Source: G963665975 sp963665975
GTDB taxonomy: Bacteria > Bacteroidota > Rhodothermia > Rhodothermales > Bin80
NCBI GenBank assembly: GCA_963665975.1
Contig: OY762508.1
Coordinates: 1 to 64,000 of the forward strand
Length of the DNA stretch: 64,000 nucleotides
Reading direction: 5' to 3'
A model generated the notes under the pieces. It was not told where the DNA came from and made no database searches. It saw only the letters and a program-made list of their open reading frames with translations. Shown here in pieces: positions 18,698 through 27,246 of the stretch. The stretch's first letter is position 1; each line of letters starts with the position of its first letter. A program made the position numbers and the translations under genes.

Positions 18698-20875
18698 TCA
18701 GTGACTCAGTCGAACACCGAAGTACAGGCGACTGGTGTCAAACAAGTCTTGCGTGTTAAATTCGCTGAAGGCGTCGATATTCCTGAAAAGGGAATATTCC
18801 ACGCCGACGAGCAGGTTAAAGACCAATTCTAGTCCGGAGAATAGTCTCCGTGTATCGATGCCTATGCCAGCGCCTGCATACGGTTGTACAGGTGTTGCCC
18901 AGCGGACGGGAATGGGGAAGGCAATATTGCCCATTACGTTGAACGATATGCCGTTTAATAGTCCCACAGAAGCCTCTGGTAGAAGTCGCACACTATAGTC
19001 CGGCAAACGGTAGTCGTTACGTACACCAAGGAGAAACTGATTGGGCCCATCGCCCATCCGAAAACCGATGATAGCCAGTCTGCCCACACGTTGACGCTGT
19101 CGAAAAGCCTTTACGATGCCCACCCTCTGGCGACTAGGTTGTGTCTCCGTTGTATCCCGATCCTCCTGCCCATCTGCGAAATACTCATCGATCATGCGGC
19201 GTTCCATAGCCAGCAAACGCTTCTCAATCTCTTGCAGTCTCCGAGTATAGCGCCCAATATCCGGGGACTCTGTTTTCAATCCTTGCAGTTCCTCTCTGAT
19301 AATCTGACGAATTTCTTCGAGAGTGAAGTCATCTGTCGTTGTTGCAGGTGCCCCGACCGAGGGTTGTCCCGTGAGGGTGTCAGTGGTGAGAATCAGCGGA
19401 GGCCCAACCACTGTCTGTGCATTTGGCATGACAGGATCGCCGTAGCGGATGTAGACTTCTCCGGTTTCTGGCACCCGGATCGAAAGTATGTCATCGACTG
19501 CTCCGGCACTGGAAGAATCGCTTTGTGCCATCGCGTCGAGACGGGCCTGGAATTGGGCGAGTTCTGTTTCTATTGCTTCGGTAACGACTTGCTTTATTGA
19601 TTCGGTATCGGACTGCCTTGCGGGTTTATCGTAGGTACGCCCACTGTTCCTGCCACCCATCTGGAACAGGATACTCGCAGAGTACATCACGCTCGTTGAG
19701 ATGTCCCCAGGTCGATTCGCTCTGCTGGCCTCTGTGCTCATAAACAGTCCGCGCATGCTTCCCTGCAGCTTGATGGACGACGACACAGGCACTTCGATGC
19801 CGCCACCGCCACTGGCGAAATAACGACTCGCCGGTGTCCTTCCGGTTGCGTCGGTAAAGCTGTCATCATCACGTTCAATGTCCATGTAACCACCCCCTGC
19901 GATCAGGTATGGTGTCGTACCTCGTCTGAAGCGTAAATTCAATTCACCACCATATGCCTTCATGTTGCCCAGCCCGACAGGAATATTGTCATCGAAAATA
20001 TTTTCCTGCTCGGTGTCACGCCAATAGAAGCCACGCAGGCCGATATACGGGCCAGCATCAATCCCTGCTGTAATTCCAGCTACTGTCCGGGAGACGGGGA
20101 AGTCAAGAGCATCGGAGAAGTTGATTTGTCCGTAGAAGAGTTCAACTGCCAGATCGAAGTTATCGCCATAGAATTGTGAGTCCAGGCGGGATCGTTCGCC
20201 AAGAGAATACTGGAGAGAAGCCGATAGCGCCAGGTTGTTGACCGTTACCCGACGGAAATCATCAGCGGACAGTTCAGTGGAATTCAGATCTCGGTCTGTT
20301 AGGAACGTTGATGCGGGAAAGTAGCGGTAACTAATATTTTCCGGCGCCATGGAAAGACTGAACCGGTCTCCCATGTTGATAGTCACTCCGACGCCGACGC
20401 TGGCGTAAAGAACATCACTGCTTTCCAGGTCATCCGGTGCAAACCGGATGATTCCGGCGCCACCTGTGATGAACGGGACAAGCGCGCCATGCAAGAGGTT
20501 TAACCGGAGCTTGCCGCCGTACTGTTGCAGGTTGACGTTTCGGGGACTGAGCTTTCCCAGAGCATCTAGTGCGGCTTGTCTGTCATTGAGGTTGTCTGCG
20601 AGAAAATCTTCCGAAATGTCCGAAAAGCTTGTTTGCAAGCCATTGCCCAGAAGGAAAAGGCCGTCGACTGCCAGGAATCCGCCAAAACTGACACCCAGTT
20701 TTCCTCCATAGAGATAGTCTCCATTGAGTCCTGCATTATTGCTGAAAGAGATGTGTTTGGCCGTAGTAGAGAGGGTGTACTGCATGTCTGCGATCTGGCC
20801 CTGGGCAGGCAGAGCAGCAAAACAACACACTATCCCGGCAAGGTACAGGCGGGGTTGTTGGATGATTCTGCGCAT
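18698..20875 (-). CDS. Two-barrel outer membrane protein with coiled-coil linker, unknown family
   Basis: 725 residues from ATG 20875; a longer frame starting at 20908 would begin inside the IS66 element and is rejected. A signal peptide (LYLAGIVCCFAALPAQGQ) precedes about 400 residues of barrel-type strands (YLYGGKLGVSFGG, PFITGGAGIIRFA, LSASLQYSLGERS, YIGLRGFYWRD, PYLIAGGGYMDIERD). Next come a linker with predicted coiled coils (SIKQVVTEAIETELAQFQAR; IGRYTRRLQEIEKRLLAME) and a C-terminal barrel-like domain (PYAGAGIGIDTRRLFSG, LLVGVEYSLFRN, LYFGVRLSH). It resembles an OmpA-like surface protein with two membrane parts. The IS66 copy lies 17 bases upstream of the start and has cut it from its own promoter region. 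Confidence 0.7.
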   Translation of the reverse strand: MRRIIQQPRLYLAGIVCCFAALPAQGQIADMQYTLSTTAKHISFSNNAGLNGDYLYGGKLGVSFGGFLAVDGLFLLGNGLQTSFSDISEDFLADNLNDRQAALDALGKLSPRNVNLQQYGGKLRLNLLHGALVPFITGGAGIIRFAPDDLESSDVLYASVGVGVTINMGDRFSLSMAPENISYRYFPASTFLTDRDLNSTELSADDFRRVTVNNLALSASLQYSLGERSRLDSQFYGDNFDLAVELFYGQINFSDALDFPVSRTVAGITAGIDAGPYIGLRGFYWRDTEQENIFDDNIPVGLGNMKAYGGELNLRFRRGTTPYLIAGGGYMDIERDDDSFTDATGRTPASRYFASGGGGIEVPVSSSIKLQGSMRGLFMSTEASRANRPGDISTSVMYSASILFQMGGRNSGRTYDKPARQSDTESIKQVVTEAIETELAQFQARLDAMAQSDSSSAGAVDDILSIRVPETGEVYIRYGDPVMPNAQTVVGPPLILTTDTLTGQPSVGAPATTTDDFTLEEIRQIIREELQGLKTESPDIGRYTRRLQEIEKRLLAMERRMIDEYFADGQEDRDTTETQPSRQRVGIVKAFRQRQRVGRLAIIGFRMGDGPNQFLLGVRNDYRLPDYSVRLLPEASVGLLNGISFNVMGNIAFPIPVRWATPVQPYAGAGIGIDTRRLFSGLELVFNLLVGVEYSLFRNIDAFSEFNTQDLFDTSRLYFGVRLSH

Positions 20876-21007
20876 AATTGTGTGGCTTACAGGTAAGCGT
20901 CCGGTCAAGTACAGGTTAAAGGCAACCTCGGCTGTGCCGAAGAGTGCCGGACGGGGAGGCAGGGAACTGTTGGACTTGGCGTTCCCGGGACACTTGTTAT
21001 CTGGCTA

Positions 21008-22582
21008 TTATGCTGCTTTGCCTCTGTCAGCTTTCCAGGCCTTCTGCCAATGATGGGGCAGGAGTTCTGCGACGCGTTTGGCAGGATGCGTCGGGATGCG
21101 CTGGAACACGTCCGTGAGCCACTCCTGGGGATTGACGCCGTGGAGTTTGCACGTGCCAAGGAGCGAATAGACTACGGCTGCCCGCTGGGCTGCATCATGC
21201 GATCCGGCAAACAAGTAGTTCTTCCTTCCCAGAGCCAACGGGCGCAGGGCATTTTCGATCAAGTTGTTGTCCGGCTCGACACGGCCCTCTTCCAGGTATC
21301 GGATCAGCCTTGGCCACAAGCCGAGCGTATAGGCCGTCGCCTTACCCCACGGGCTCTTGGGCAGCCCCCTGTTCGCCTCCAGCCAGGGCTTCAACGCCTC
21401 CAGCACAGGCCGTGCGTTTTTCTGACGCACCGCACGCCGCCGAGCCGCATCGGCACCTTCCTCACGCAGCGTGCGCTCCACCGTGTAGACGCGCCCGAAT
21501 TGCTTCAACACATGCTCGGTCTTCTCCGGCTCGTATGTGCGGCAGTCGTAGAACTTGCGACGCGCATGGGCCATGCACCCGTACAGCGTAATCGAGGGGT
21601 GCACATCGAACGCCTCGTAGGCCACATACCCGTCTGTCTGCAGCGCTCCTATATACCCATGCAAAAACGCCGCCGGGCCTGCCCGCGCACGGCTCCGACG
21701 ATATTCCATCACCAATAGCTGCGACTCCGGGGCATGGTAGGCCCAATAGTACCCCCGATGGGTCTCGCCTTTCTTGTTGCGATCCTGCACCCGGATCGGC
21801 GTCTCATCCGCTTGCAGATACCCGCTCGTGAGCGCCTCCTGCTTCAGCGCCTCATACAGGGGCTGAAGATGCCACGCCGTCTGGGCTATCCACCCTCCGA
21901 GCGTGGACTTCGGTATCTCAATACCTGCCCGCCGGAATCGCTGCTGCTGCCGGTATAGGGGAAGGTGGTCGGTAAACTTATCGACCACTACGTGCGCCAA
22001 CAGTCCCGGCCCGGCCATCCCCTTGTCAATCAGCCGCGCCGGCAACTCGGCCACAAGCACGCCTCGGTCCTCATTGGTTGGATCCACGTACTTGGGACGA
22101 AGATACTCGATCACTTTGTATCTGCCGGGCACGTACTCCAGGATCTGCGTCCGTTCCGTACCGATGCACTGGAGTCCGGTGGTGTCCACGTCCGGTTCGA
22201 TCGTAATCGTCTCGCGGGGTAGGTGATCCGGCAGATCATCGAAGTCCGGACGCCGCTTGGGCTTGCGCCGCTTTCGCTTGGTCTGACCTGTTTCAGGCTC
22301 GGGCGGAGGCAGAGGAGCCTGGACCTCCATGTCGGGAAACAACCAACCCTGCTGCGGATCCGGCTCTACCACGAATCGTTCGCTTTTCGGGCTAAAGAGC
22401 AAGCGCTGGAGTACATCCAACTGCCGCTTCAACTCGTCCACTGTCTCACGCAGATCGCTATTGTCCTCACGCAGGCTGGTGTTCTGCTGAAGTACCTCGG
22501 CAAGCTGCGCACGGAGGACGTCAGCATCCGCAGAAGAGAAGGAATTCTGTGCTTCAGGCTGCATGATCATACAACAAATCAT
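21008..22582 (-). CDS. tnpC: IS66 TnpC transposase (copy 2)
   Basis: Identical in predicted sequence to the copy 1 transposase: N-terminal leucine-rich coiled coil, basic linker, DDE catalytic core (ADETPI, TDGYVAY, IENALRPLALGRKNY) and IS66 C-terminal tail. The frame is intact. Transcription through this gene would continue into the two-barrel protein gene that starts 132 bases after its stop codon. Start choice is as for copy 1. Confidence 0.95.
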   Translation of the reverse strand: MICCMIMQPEAQNSFSSADADVLRAQLAEVLQQNTSLREDNSDLRETVDELKRQLDVLQRLLFSPKSERFVVEPDPQQGWLFPDMEVQAPLPPPEPETGQTKRKRRKPKRRPDFDDLPDHLPRETITIEPDVDTTGLQCIGTERTQILEYVPGRYKVIEYLRPKYVDPTNEDRGVLVAELPARLIDKGMAGPGLLAHVVVDKFTDHLPLYRQQQRFRRAGIEIPKSTLGGWIAQTAWHLQPLYEALKQEALTSGYLQADETPIRVQDRNKKGETHRGYYWAYHAPESQLLVMEYRRSRARAGPAAFLHGYIGALQTDGYVAYEAFDVHPSITLYGCMAHARRKFYDCRTYEPEKTEHVLKQFGRVYTVERTLREEGADAARRRAVRQKNARPVLEALKPWLEANRGLPKSPWGKATAYTLGLWPRLIRYLEEGRVEPDNNLIENALRPLALGRKNYLFAGSHDAAQRAAVVYSLLGTCKLHGVNPQEWLTDVFQRIPTHPAKRVAELLPHHWQKAWKADRGKAA

Positions 22583-22615
22583 GCACTTAGATTGTTCCCC
22601 ATTGTACCGGACCAA

Positions 22616-22963
22616 TCACCCCGATTTTCGGCCTTCTACCGCATACCGGCACCGATATCTTGCCGACTTCAGAGACACTCCCTCCAACAACATTACCATC
22701 TGTGCCCAAGTCGGCGTCTCCGCTTTCGGCAACTCGAACGTACCCGCCTCAAGTCGCTTGTAAAAGATCGCAAAGCCGTTCCGATCCCATGTTAAAGCCT
22801 TCAAATGGCTCCGCCTCCGGTTAACAAACACAAAAACATCCCCCGACATCGGATCCTGCCTCATGCCGGTACGCACCAAGGCACTCAGACCGTCAAAGCC
22901 GTTGCGCATGTCGGCCGGCTGACAGTAGAAAAAGTACCGGCGCGAAGGCCCTAGTCCGATCAT
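22616..22963 (-). CDS. tnpB: IS66 TnpB (Orf2) accessory protein (copy 2)
   Basis: Identical to the TnpB of copy 1 (115 residues, with YCQPADMRNGFDGL and VFVNRRRSHLKAL). The start overlaps the stop of tnpA by four bases and its stop is next to the tnpC frame, so the three genes are read as one unit on the minus strand. Confidence 0.94.
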   Translation of the reverse strand: MIGLGPSRRYFFYCQPADMRNGFDGLSALVRTGMRQDPMSGDVFVFVNRRRSHLKALTWDRNGFAIFYKRLEAGTFELPKAETPTWAQMVMLLEGVSLKSARYRCRYAVEGRKSG

Positions 22964-23253
22964 GACCGCACCAGTTGTACCAAATACGACGCAGACACCG
23001 GAGCAAAGAAGCGCACACACATCCCAGAGGGATACCGCACTTCCACGCGCGCCTGATCGCCTGTCGCAGGGCTGCTTATCTCCACGAAACTGCCCGCTGA
23101 CACAACCTCCCGGCGATACTTCCGCCGCCAGTAGACCAGCTGCGCATGGGAGATGCCGCTCTCAGCACAAAAGGCCGCTGCCGTCTGGCCACTCTCTTCA
23201 TACAGTTCCACGAGTGGATACATCTCTTTCGCCGTACGTCTTGGTGCTCCCAT
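22960..23253 (-). CDS. tnpA: IS66 TnpA-like accessory protein (copy 2)
   Basis: Identical to the 97-residue TnpA of copy 1, with the helix-turn-helix-like region around AAFCAESGISHAQLVYWRRK. It is the first gene of the element, about 86 bases inside the left terminal repeat. Confidence 0.9.
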   Translation of the reverse strand: MGAPRRTAKEMYPLVELYEESGQTAAAFCAESGISHAQLVYWRRKYRREVVSAGSFVEISSPATGDQARVEVRYPSGMCVRFFAPVSASYLVQLVRS

Positions 23254-23379
23254 GCGATCCAGACTTTGAGTTCTCGGGTCCAGGAGTAATCTCCACAGAA
23301 CGCGTCACTCAATCCAGATGGGGTTCACCGCACGGTTACGCTTACAGTAATAGTTCTTCCTCTTTACCGGTGAGCGTAC

Positions 23380-23706
23380 TCACTTGCGGGCATCTTCGGA
23401 GTATACATCAAGGCCTCCGAAATGAATGTAAATCGCAGGGACAAACCGCTGCTTGTTGCGGAAGTTTCGCACTTCGATCATTTTGATCCGACTGTTGACG
23501 CGTTCCGCAGAGCGAAAGGTTACCGCCAGGATGATCGCGTTGATGAGAACGCCCCACAGGGATCTATTGATGGTCCTGGCGGTCGCTGTGACCGGCTCAA
23601 GTCGGCACCGTATGAGCGATGATATCGGCTCGTCACAGGACGTGTTGTCATGCAAATCCTCGCAGGTATACCGCCCATACTCAGCAGGTCTAACTTGGCC
23701 GATCAA
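23380..23706 (-). pseudogene. Possible transposase C-terminal remnant
   Basis: The minus-strand frame contains FRSAERVNSRIKMIEVRNF and then RNKQRFVPAIYIHFGGLD, which resembles the ERVNSRIK motif around the catalytic glutamate and the following helix in IS4/IS5/IS1182-type transposases. The upstream part has no recognisable catalytic aspartates and no element ends are visible. It lies just outside the second IS66 copy, in what was the upstream region of the two-barrel gene. Similarity is by eye only and may be chance. Confidence 0.35.
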
Positions 23707-24219
23707 TCAGGGCACTGACTCGGATTGACTCCGTTAGGCGCGCAATGGGTTTGTGCCACCCTCGCGACAAATTTATCTGTTTGAAGAATATCTTCTGTGC
23801 ACTATAGAGGCTATTCAGTGTTATTATCGTGTCAATTTTGCCACTCTCTCTAATGGAGAGTAGCCAGGCCTCGACTCTGCTTCAGTGATTGAGCCGGCGC
23901 CGAGCAGCGTCGACCAGTGTTGGATGTTCCGAGTCTAGTCGGTATGCGCCAGGAAGAAAGAGTCGGTCAGTCCAGGGTATAGTGTGGGTCGGCGGGCTCA
24001 CCCGGCTTGGTATTGGCCGTGTTCAGGTCAAGTGTCCGGGTGTGCGAGCCGTCTTTGGAAACGGCGGTTTCGGTAGCCTGAGGAGGCGCACGGCTTCTTC
24101 ACCGTAGTCCATTCTCTCCACTGCAGAGCGACTTGCTACGCGCCCGCCAACGATGCGGCAAGAGTGCGCTGCCTGTTTCACAGAACGCGCATACCGATCG
24201 TCCTTTCTGCCGGCACGCG
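23707..24219 (+). other. Intergenic stretch without a supported gene
   Basis: About 510 bases. No frame has family-like content. The only item seen is a short minus-strand frame whose ATG overlaps the stop of the Gfo/Idh gene (ATGA at about 24223-24220), encoding 66 residues of low-complexity basic sequence; it could be the start of a decayed downstream gene but nothing supports that. A 6-bp inverted repeat ACTCTC/GAGAGT near 23840 has no T-tract. Confidence 0.5.
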
Positions 24220-25290
24220 TCATGCAATGGTTATGGACCTGCCTTCACGGAATGATCTGTCGGCCGCCAGCACAATGCGCAGACTGTTCACCGCATCCTC
24301 GACATGATCGGTGAGATCCAGGTCTTCCTGGATGGCCCGCAACAGAAACTCCTGCTCCAGTGCACAGAGCTCGTCGTGCGATGGTTCGTTGGAGGTATCG
24401 ATGCGCTCGTCCGGTCGCGTAAGTTGGCCGTTCTCGTCGAGATTGCCATAATGCACGTGCAGGCCGCCCGTCTGTGTGTGTCCTTCAATATCAGCAGACT
24501 CTTCTTTCGCTTCGTCGGCGATGCTGACGCAGCCGCGCGGGCCAACGACATCCTTTACAAACGAAGCCGTCTCGCTCATCATCGGGCCCCATCCGGCTTC
24601 GTACCAGCCCACGGAACCATCGTCGAAAAAGACCTGCAGGTGGCCATAGTTGTACATGTCAGGAGCGATTTCGTCGGACAAGCGCGCCCCCATCGCGCTG
24701 ACGCGTACGGGGCGTGCGCGCGTCATCTGGCACATCACATCTACATAATGAACTCCGCAGTCCACGATCGGTGACATCGATTGCATGAGTTGCTTGTGCG
24801 TGCCCCATTGCGCGCCGCTACTCTGCTGGTTGAGGTTCATGCGCATTACAAGCGGCTTGCCCAGGGTCTTTGCGACAGCGATAAACGTCGTCCAGGACGG
24901 GTGCACACGGAGGATATACCCGATGACCAACTTCCGATTCCTGGCGGCGGCGAGATCGGCGATCTCCTGGGCTTCCTCCACGGTTGTGGCCAGTGGCTTT
25001 TCTACAAAGAGATGCGCCCCAGCCTCCAGGCTCAGCCGGGCGTACCGCGCATGCGTGTCCGGGTACGTGTTGATGGACACCACATCGGGTCGAGTCTCCT
25101 CCAGGGCCGTTTCGAAATCCGAAAACGTGGGGTAGCCACCCAATTCCTCAGACACGCGGTTTCTGGACTGTGGCGATCGGCTGACCAGGCCCACGATTTC
25201 GAAGGCGTCCATGTTGTGGTAGGCCCGCGCATGGGATGTCCCCATGTGGCCGCAGCCGGCGACCAGCACCTTGAGTGTTTCTGGAGTCAT
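24220..25290 (-). CDS. Gfo/Idh/MocA-family NAD(P)-dependent oxidoreductase
   Basis: 356-residue cytoplasmic oxidoreductase of the glucose-fructose oxidoreductase / inositol dehydrogenase family. The N-terminal Rossmann fold shows VLVAGCGHMGTSHARAY (residues about 8-24), then DVVSINTYPDTHARYA and the family signature AGAHLFVEKPLATT with Lys-Pro near residue 98. The C-terminal alpha/beta domain includes VDCGVHYVDVMCQM, where the Asp-x-x-x-His pair is typical of the catalytic region. The substrate is probably a sugar or cyclitol but cannot be named. It follows the GWxTD gene by 41 bases on the same strand, suggesting one transcript. It is intact. Confidence 0.92.
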   Translation of the reverse strand: MTPETLKVLVAGCGHMGTSHARAYHNMDAFEIVGLVSRSPQSRNRVSEELGGYPTFSDFETALEETRPDVVSINTYPDTHARYARLSLEAGAHLFVEKPLATTVEEAQEIADLAAARNRKLVIGYILRVHPSWTTFIAVAKTLGKPLVMRMNLNQQSSGAQWGTHKQLMQSMSPIVDCGVHYVDVMCQMTRARPVRVSAMGARLSDEIAPDMYNYGHLQVFFDDGSVGWYEAGWGPMMSETASFVKDVVGPRGCVSIADEAKEESADIEGHTQTGGLHVHYGNLDENGQLTRPDERIDTSNEPSHDELCALEQEFLLRAIQEDLDLTDHVEDAVNSLRIVLAADRSFREGRSITIA

Positions 25291-25331
25291 GTGTTCAATT
25301 GTGTATTGGTTGTAACGCAGTGCACACGATG

Positions 25332-27104
25332 TTAGCGTTCGTATTCGAATGCGATACTACGCTCGACCGACAATTCCGTTACGTTGTCTCGGGCATGTAC
25401 GGTCACGATCAATGGGCCGTCTCGCTCCCACGTAGACAGATCGAGCATGATGTATTCTTTTGCGGTGCGCGAGTCGCTTTCGTACGTGCTGGTCGCTCCT
25501 ACGCGGCGCTCGTCACCAGACGATACGCGATATTCGATCGTATAACGCGTCCGATCTTCAGGGCTGAATGCCAGGTTGTAGATCTCAAAATAAATCGCCA
25601 ATGCGGTCGATGCAGAGAGCTGTGCGTAGGGATACGGCCTGGCGTCCTTCATGTCCTCACCAGAAGTCAGCGTGAGCGGCTTCAGGTCGCTTATTTCCAG
25701 CTCGCGCCCGTCGCTCTGGAATGTTGCCACGGAATCAATTACGTGTGTCCCGATCTTAAGTGTCGCACCCGGTAGCAATGCGCCGTCCGGCCCAGGTTTA
25801 GTCCAATGTTGGTCCCATTGAACGGCGACATGTCTCATGGAAGTGTCAATTGTCGTCGCGAACGTGCGCGGATCCAGCGCCCTGTCAATGTCCGCTGGAA
25901 CCAGATAGCTTTTGCTGCCGATGTCCAGCGTCTGATAATCATGCAGCTTCCGCGCAACATGGATCGAAAGCAGGTATTCGTCCGACGGCGCGTGTCCGTC
26001 TCTGCCAAGCGCTGAAACGAGCCGGCGGCGGGGCTTCATCGCCCGCGGTCCAAGTACCCAGTACAATTCAAGGCGGGTGGTCCCGTCGGCATTCAGAAAT
26101 CTCGCATGCCGGATGGCTGGCTGCAAAGTCTCTGCGCGGCCGAGCACTCGGGTAAAGGACGCGGGCACGACTTCCTGGCGTCTCCAATAATGATGCTCGT
26201 CATCAATGCGTATGCGTTCTATGGTACGGTTTGCAAAGTGGTGCGGAGATCCACTGCCGATGGGGGGCAAAGTGCGATAATTTGCAATGGCATCGTACGC
26301 TTGGCCATAGTGCGGGTGTTCGAGTGCCAGTTGCGCAAACATTTCTTCGAGCACTCCGAGCAAGAGTGGCAACTTGCGCCGCCCATTGCGCAGCTCTCGA
26401 GGAATCAGATCTACGGCATTGCCCAGCACAAAGGGCTTCGTTCGGGATTGCCGGATAAACAGGTAATGGGCCTGATCGTGCACTTGCCGATACACCCAGA
26501 TTTCATTGTCAGGCAGTCTGGCAAATAGCGGGTTGCTTACGATGGCGGGTGTGTCCAGTTCAATCTTGCGATCCCGAAACGGTTTTCCAAGCCGCACATA
26601 GATTTCGCCGCGGTCGTCAAATCCGCGCACGTCTTCGGGATCAGCATACGTTCTGGTGGCGAAAGTCACGCGCAAAAGGTGTTCCTCCAGGCGCTCGTTG
26701 CCTGGCGTAGCCGGTAGTGGATCCTGTCGCCGCCACCATTGAACCAGGGCCGTACCCAGGCCAGGTGGAGACGCGTCGCCGTGTACCGCACGGTCGAGGT
26801 CCTGCCATGCAGGATCGGACGGCAACATCACCATTAGCACCGGCCGCAGATGGCGGAGCAAGACGTTGTTATCCGCATCGCTCAGCGGGTTGTCCAGTTG
26901 TTCCAGGATCCACAAGTACCCCTGAACCGCCGCGGAAAAGTGCGGGATTTCCGGCTTCGCAAAGACCCGTTCGACGTACGTATCTGTTTCCGGGATTGTC
27001 AGGACTGTCCCGTCCGCATTCCGCAGGGGCACCGCCGGCTGGGCAAGTACGCCCTGCGCCACAAGCAGCGTGACAACAAGAAGGGCGCTACACTTAATCG
27101 GCAT
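25332..27104 (-). CDS. GWxTD-domain secreted protein
   Basis: 590 residues from ATG 27104, which gives a clear signal peptide (SALLVVTLLVAQGVLAQ); the open frame further upstream overlaps the divergent lipoprotein gene and is rejected. The central part has the features of the GWxTD domain of Acidobacteria and FCB bacteria: a WWRRQDPLPATPGNERLEEH segment, then LRVTFATRTYADPEDVRGF and DDRGEIYVRLGKP, with the name-giving GWxTD itself degenerated to GFDDR. The rest is predicted beta-rich and periplasmic or extracellular. The molecular role of the family is unknown. It is divergent from the CRTAC1 lipoprotein, 142 bases apart. Confidence 0.8.
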   Translation of the reverse strand: MPIKCSALLVVTLLVAQGVLAQPAVPLRNADGTVLTIPETDTYVERVFAKPEIPHFSAAVQGYLWILEQLDNPLSDADNNVLLRHLRPVLMVMLPSDPAWQDLDRAVHGDASPPGLGTALVQWWRRQDPLPATPGNERLEEHLLRVTFATRTYADPEDVRGFDDRGEIYVRLGKPFRDRKIELDTPAIVSNPLFARLPDNEIWVYRQVHDQAHYLFIRQSRTKPFVLGNAVDLIPRELRNGRRKLPLLLGVLEEMFAQLALEHPHYGQAYDAIANYRTLPPIGSGSPHHFANRTIERIRIDDEHHYWRRQEVVPASFTRVLGRAETLQPAIRHARFLNADGTTRLELYWVLGPRAMKPRRRLVSALGRDGHAPSDEYLLSIHVARKLHDYQTLDIGSKSYLVPADIDRALDPRTFATTIDTSMRHVAVQWDQHWTKPGPDGALLPGATLKIGTHVIDSVATFQSDGRELEISDLKPLTLTSGEDMKDARPYPYAQLSASTALAIYFEIYNLAFSPEDRTRYTIEYRVSSGDERRVGATSTYESDSRTAKEYIMLDLSTWERDGPLIVTVHARDNVTELSVERSIAFEYER

Positions 27105-27246
27105 GATGGTATGGATGAGCCATGGCAGGGGAGGTTCCCCCGGACGCCGAGTTGCAGGGCAGCGAAGCACCTTAGACACAACCTTCTTCCACGCGCGGAG
27201 TTTGCTGGCAATTAAAGTTATTGCGCCGACGGTTGGCAGTGAACGA

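Larger units (their letters stand above)
20893..23339 (-). mobile_element. IS66-family insertion sequence, copy 2 (complete)
   Basis: Same 2447-bp element as at 5611-8057, here in reverse orientation, with the same terminal repeats. It has its own 8-bp target duplication GCTTACAG at 20885-20892 and 23340-23347, so it arrived by an independent transposition. It sits between the two-barrel protein gene and the sequence that used to be upstream of it, with all its genes reading towards that gene. Predicted proteins are identical to copy 1. Confidence 0.96.

Noticed and set aside
21050..21718. 222-residue plus-strand frame inside IS66 copy 2 (and its mirror at 7232-7900)
   Set aside because: It is the antisense shadow of the tnpC transposase; the same frame occurs in both copies only because the element is the same.
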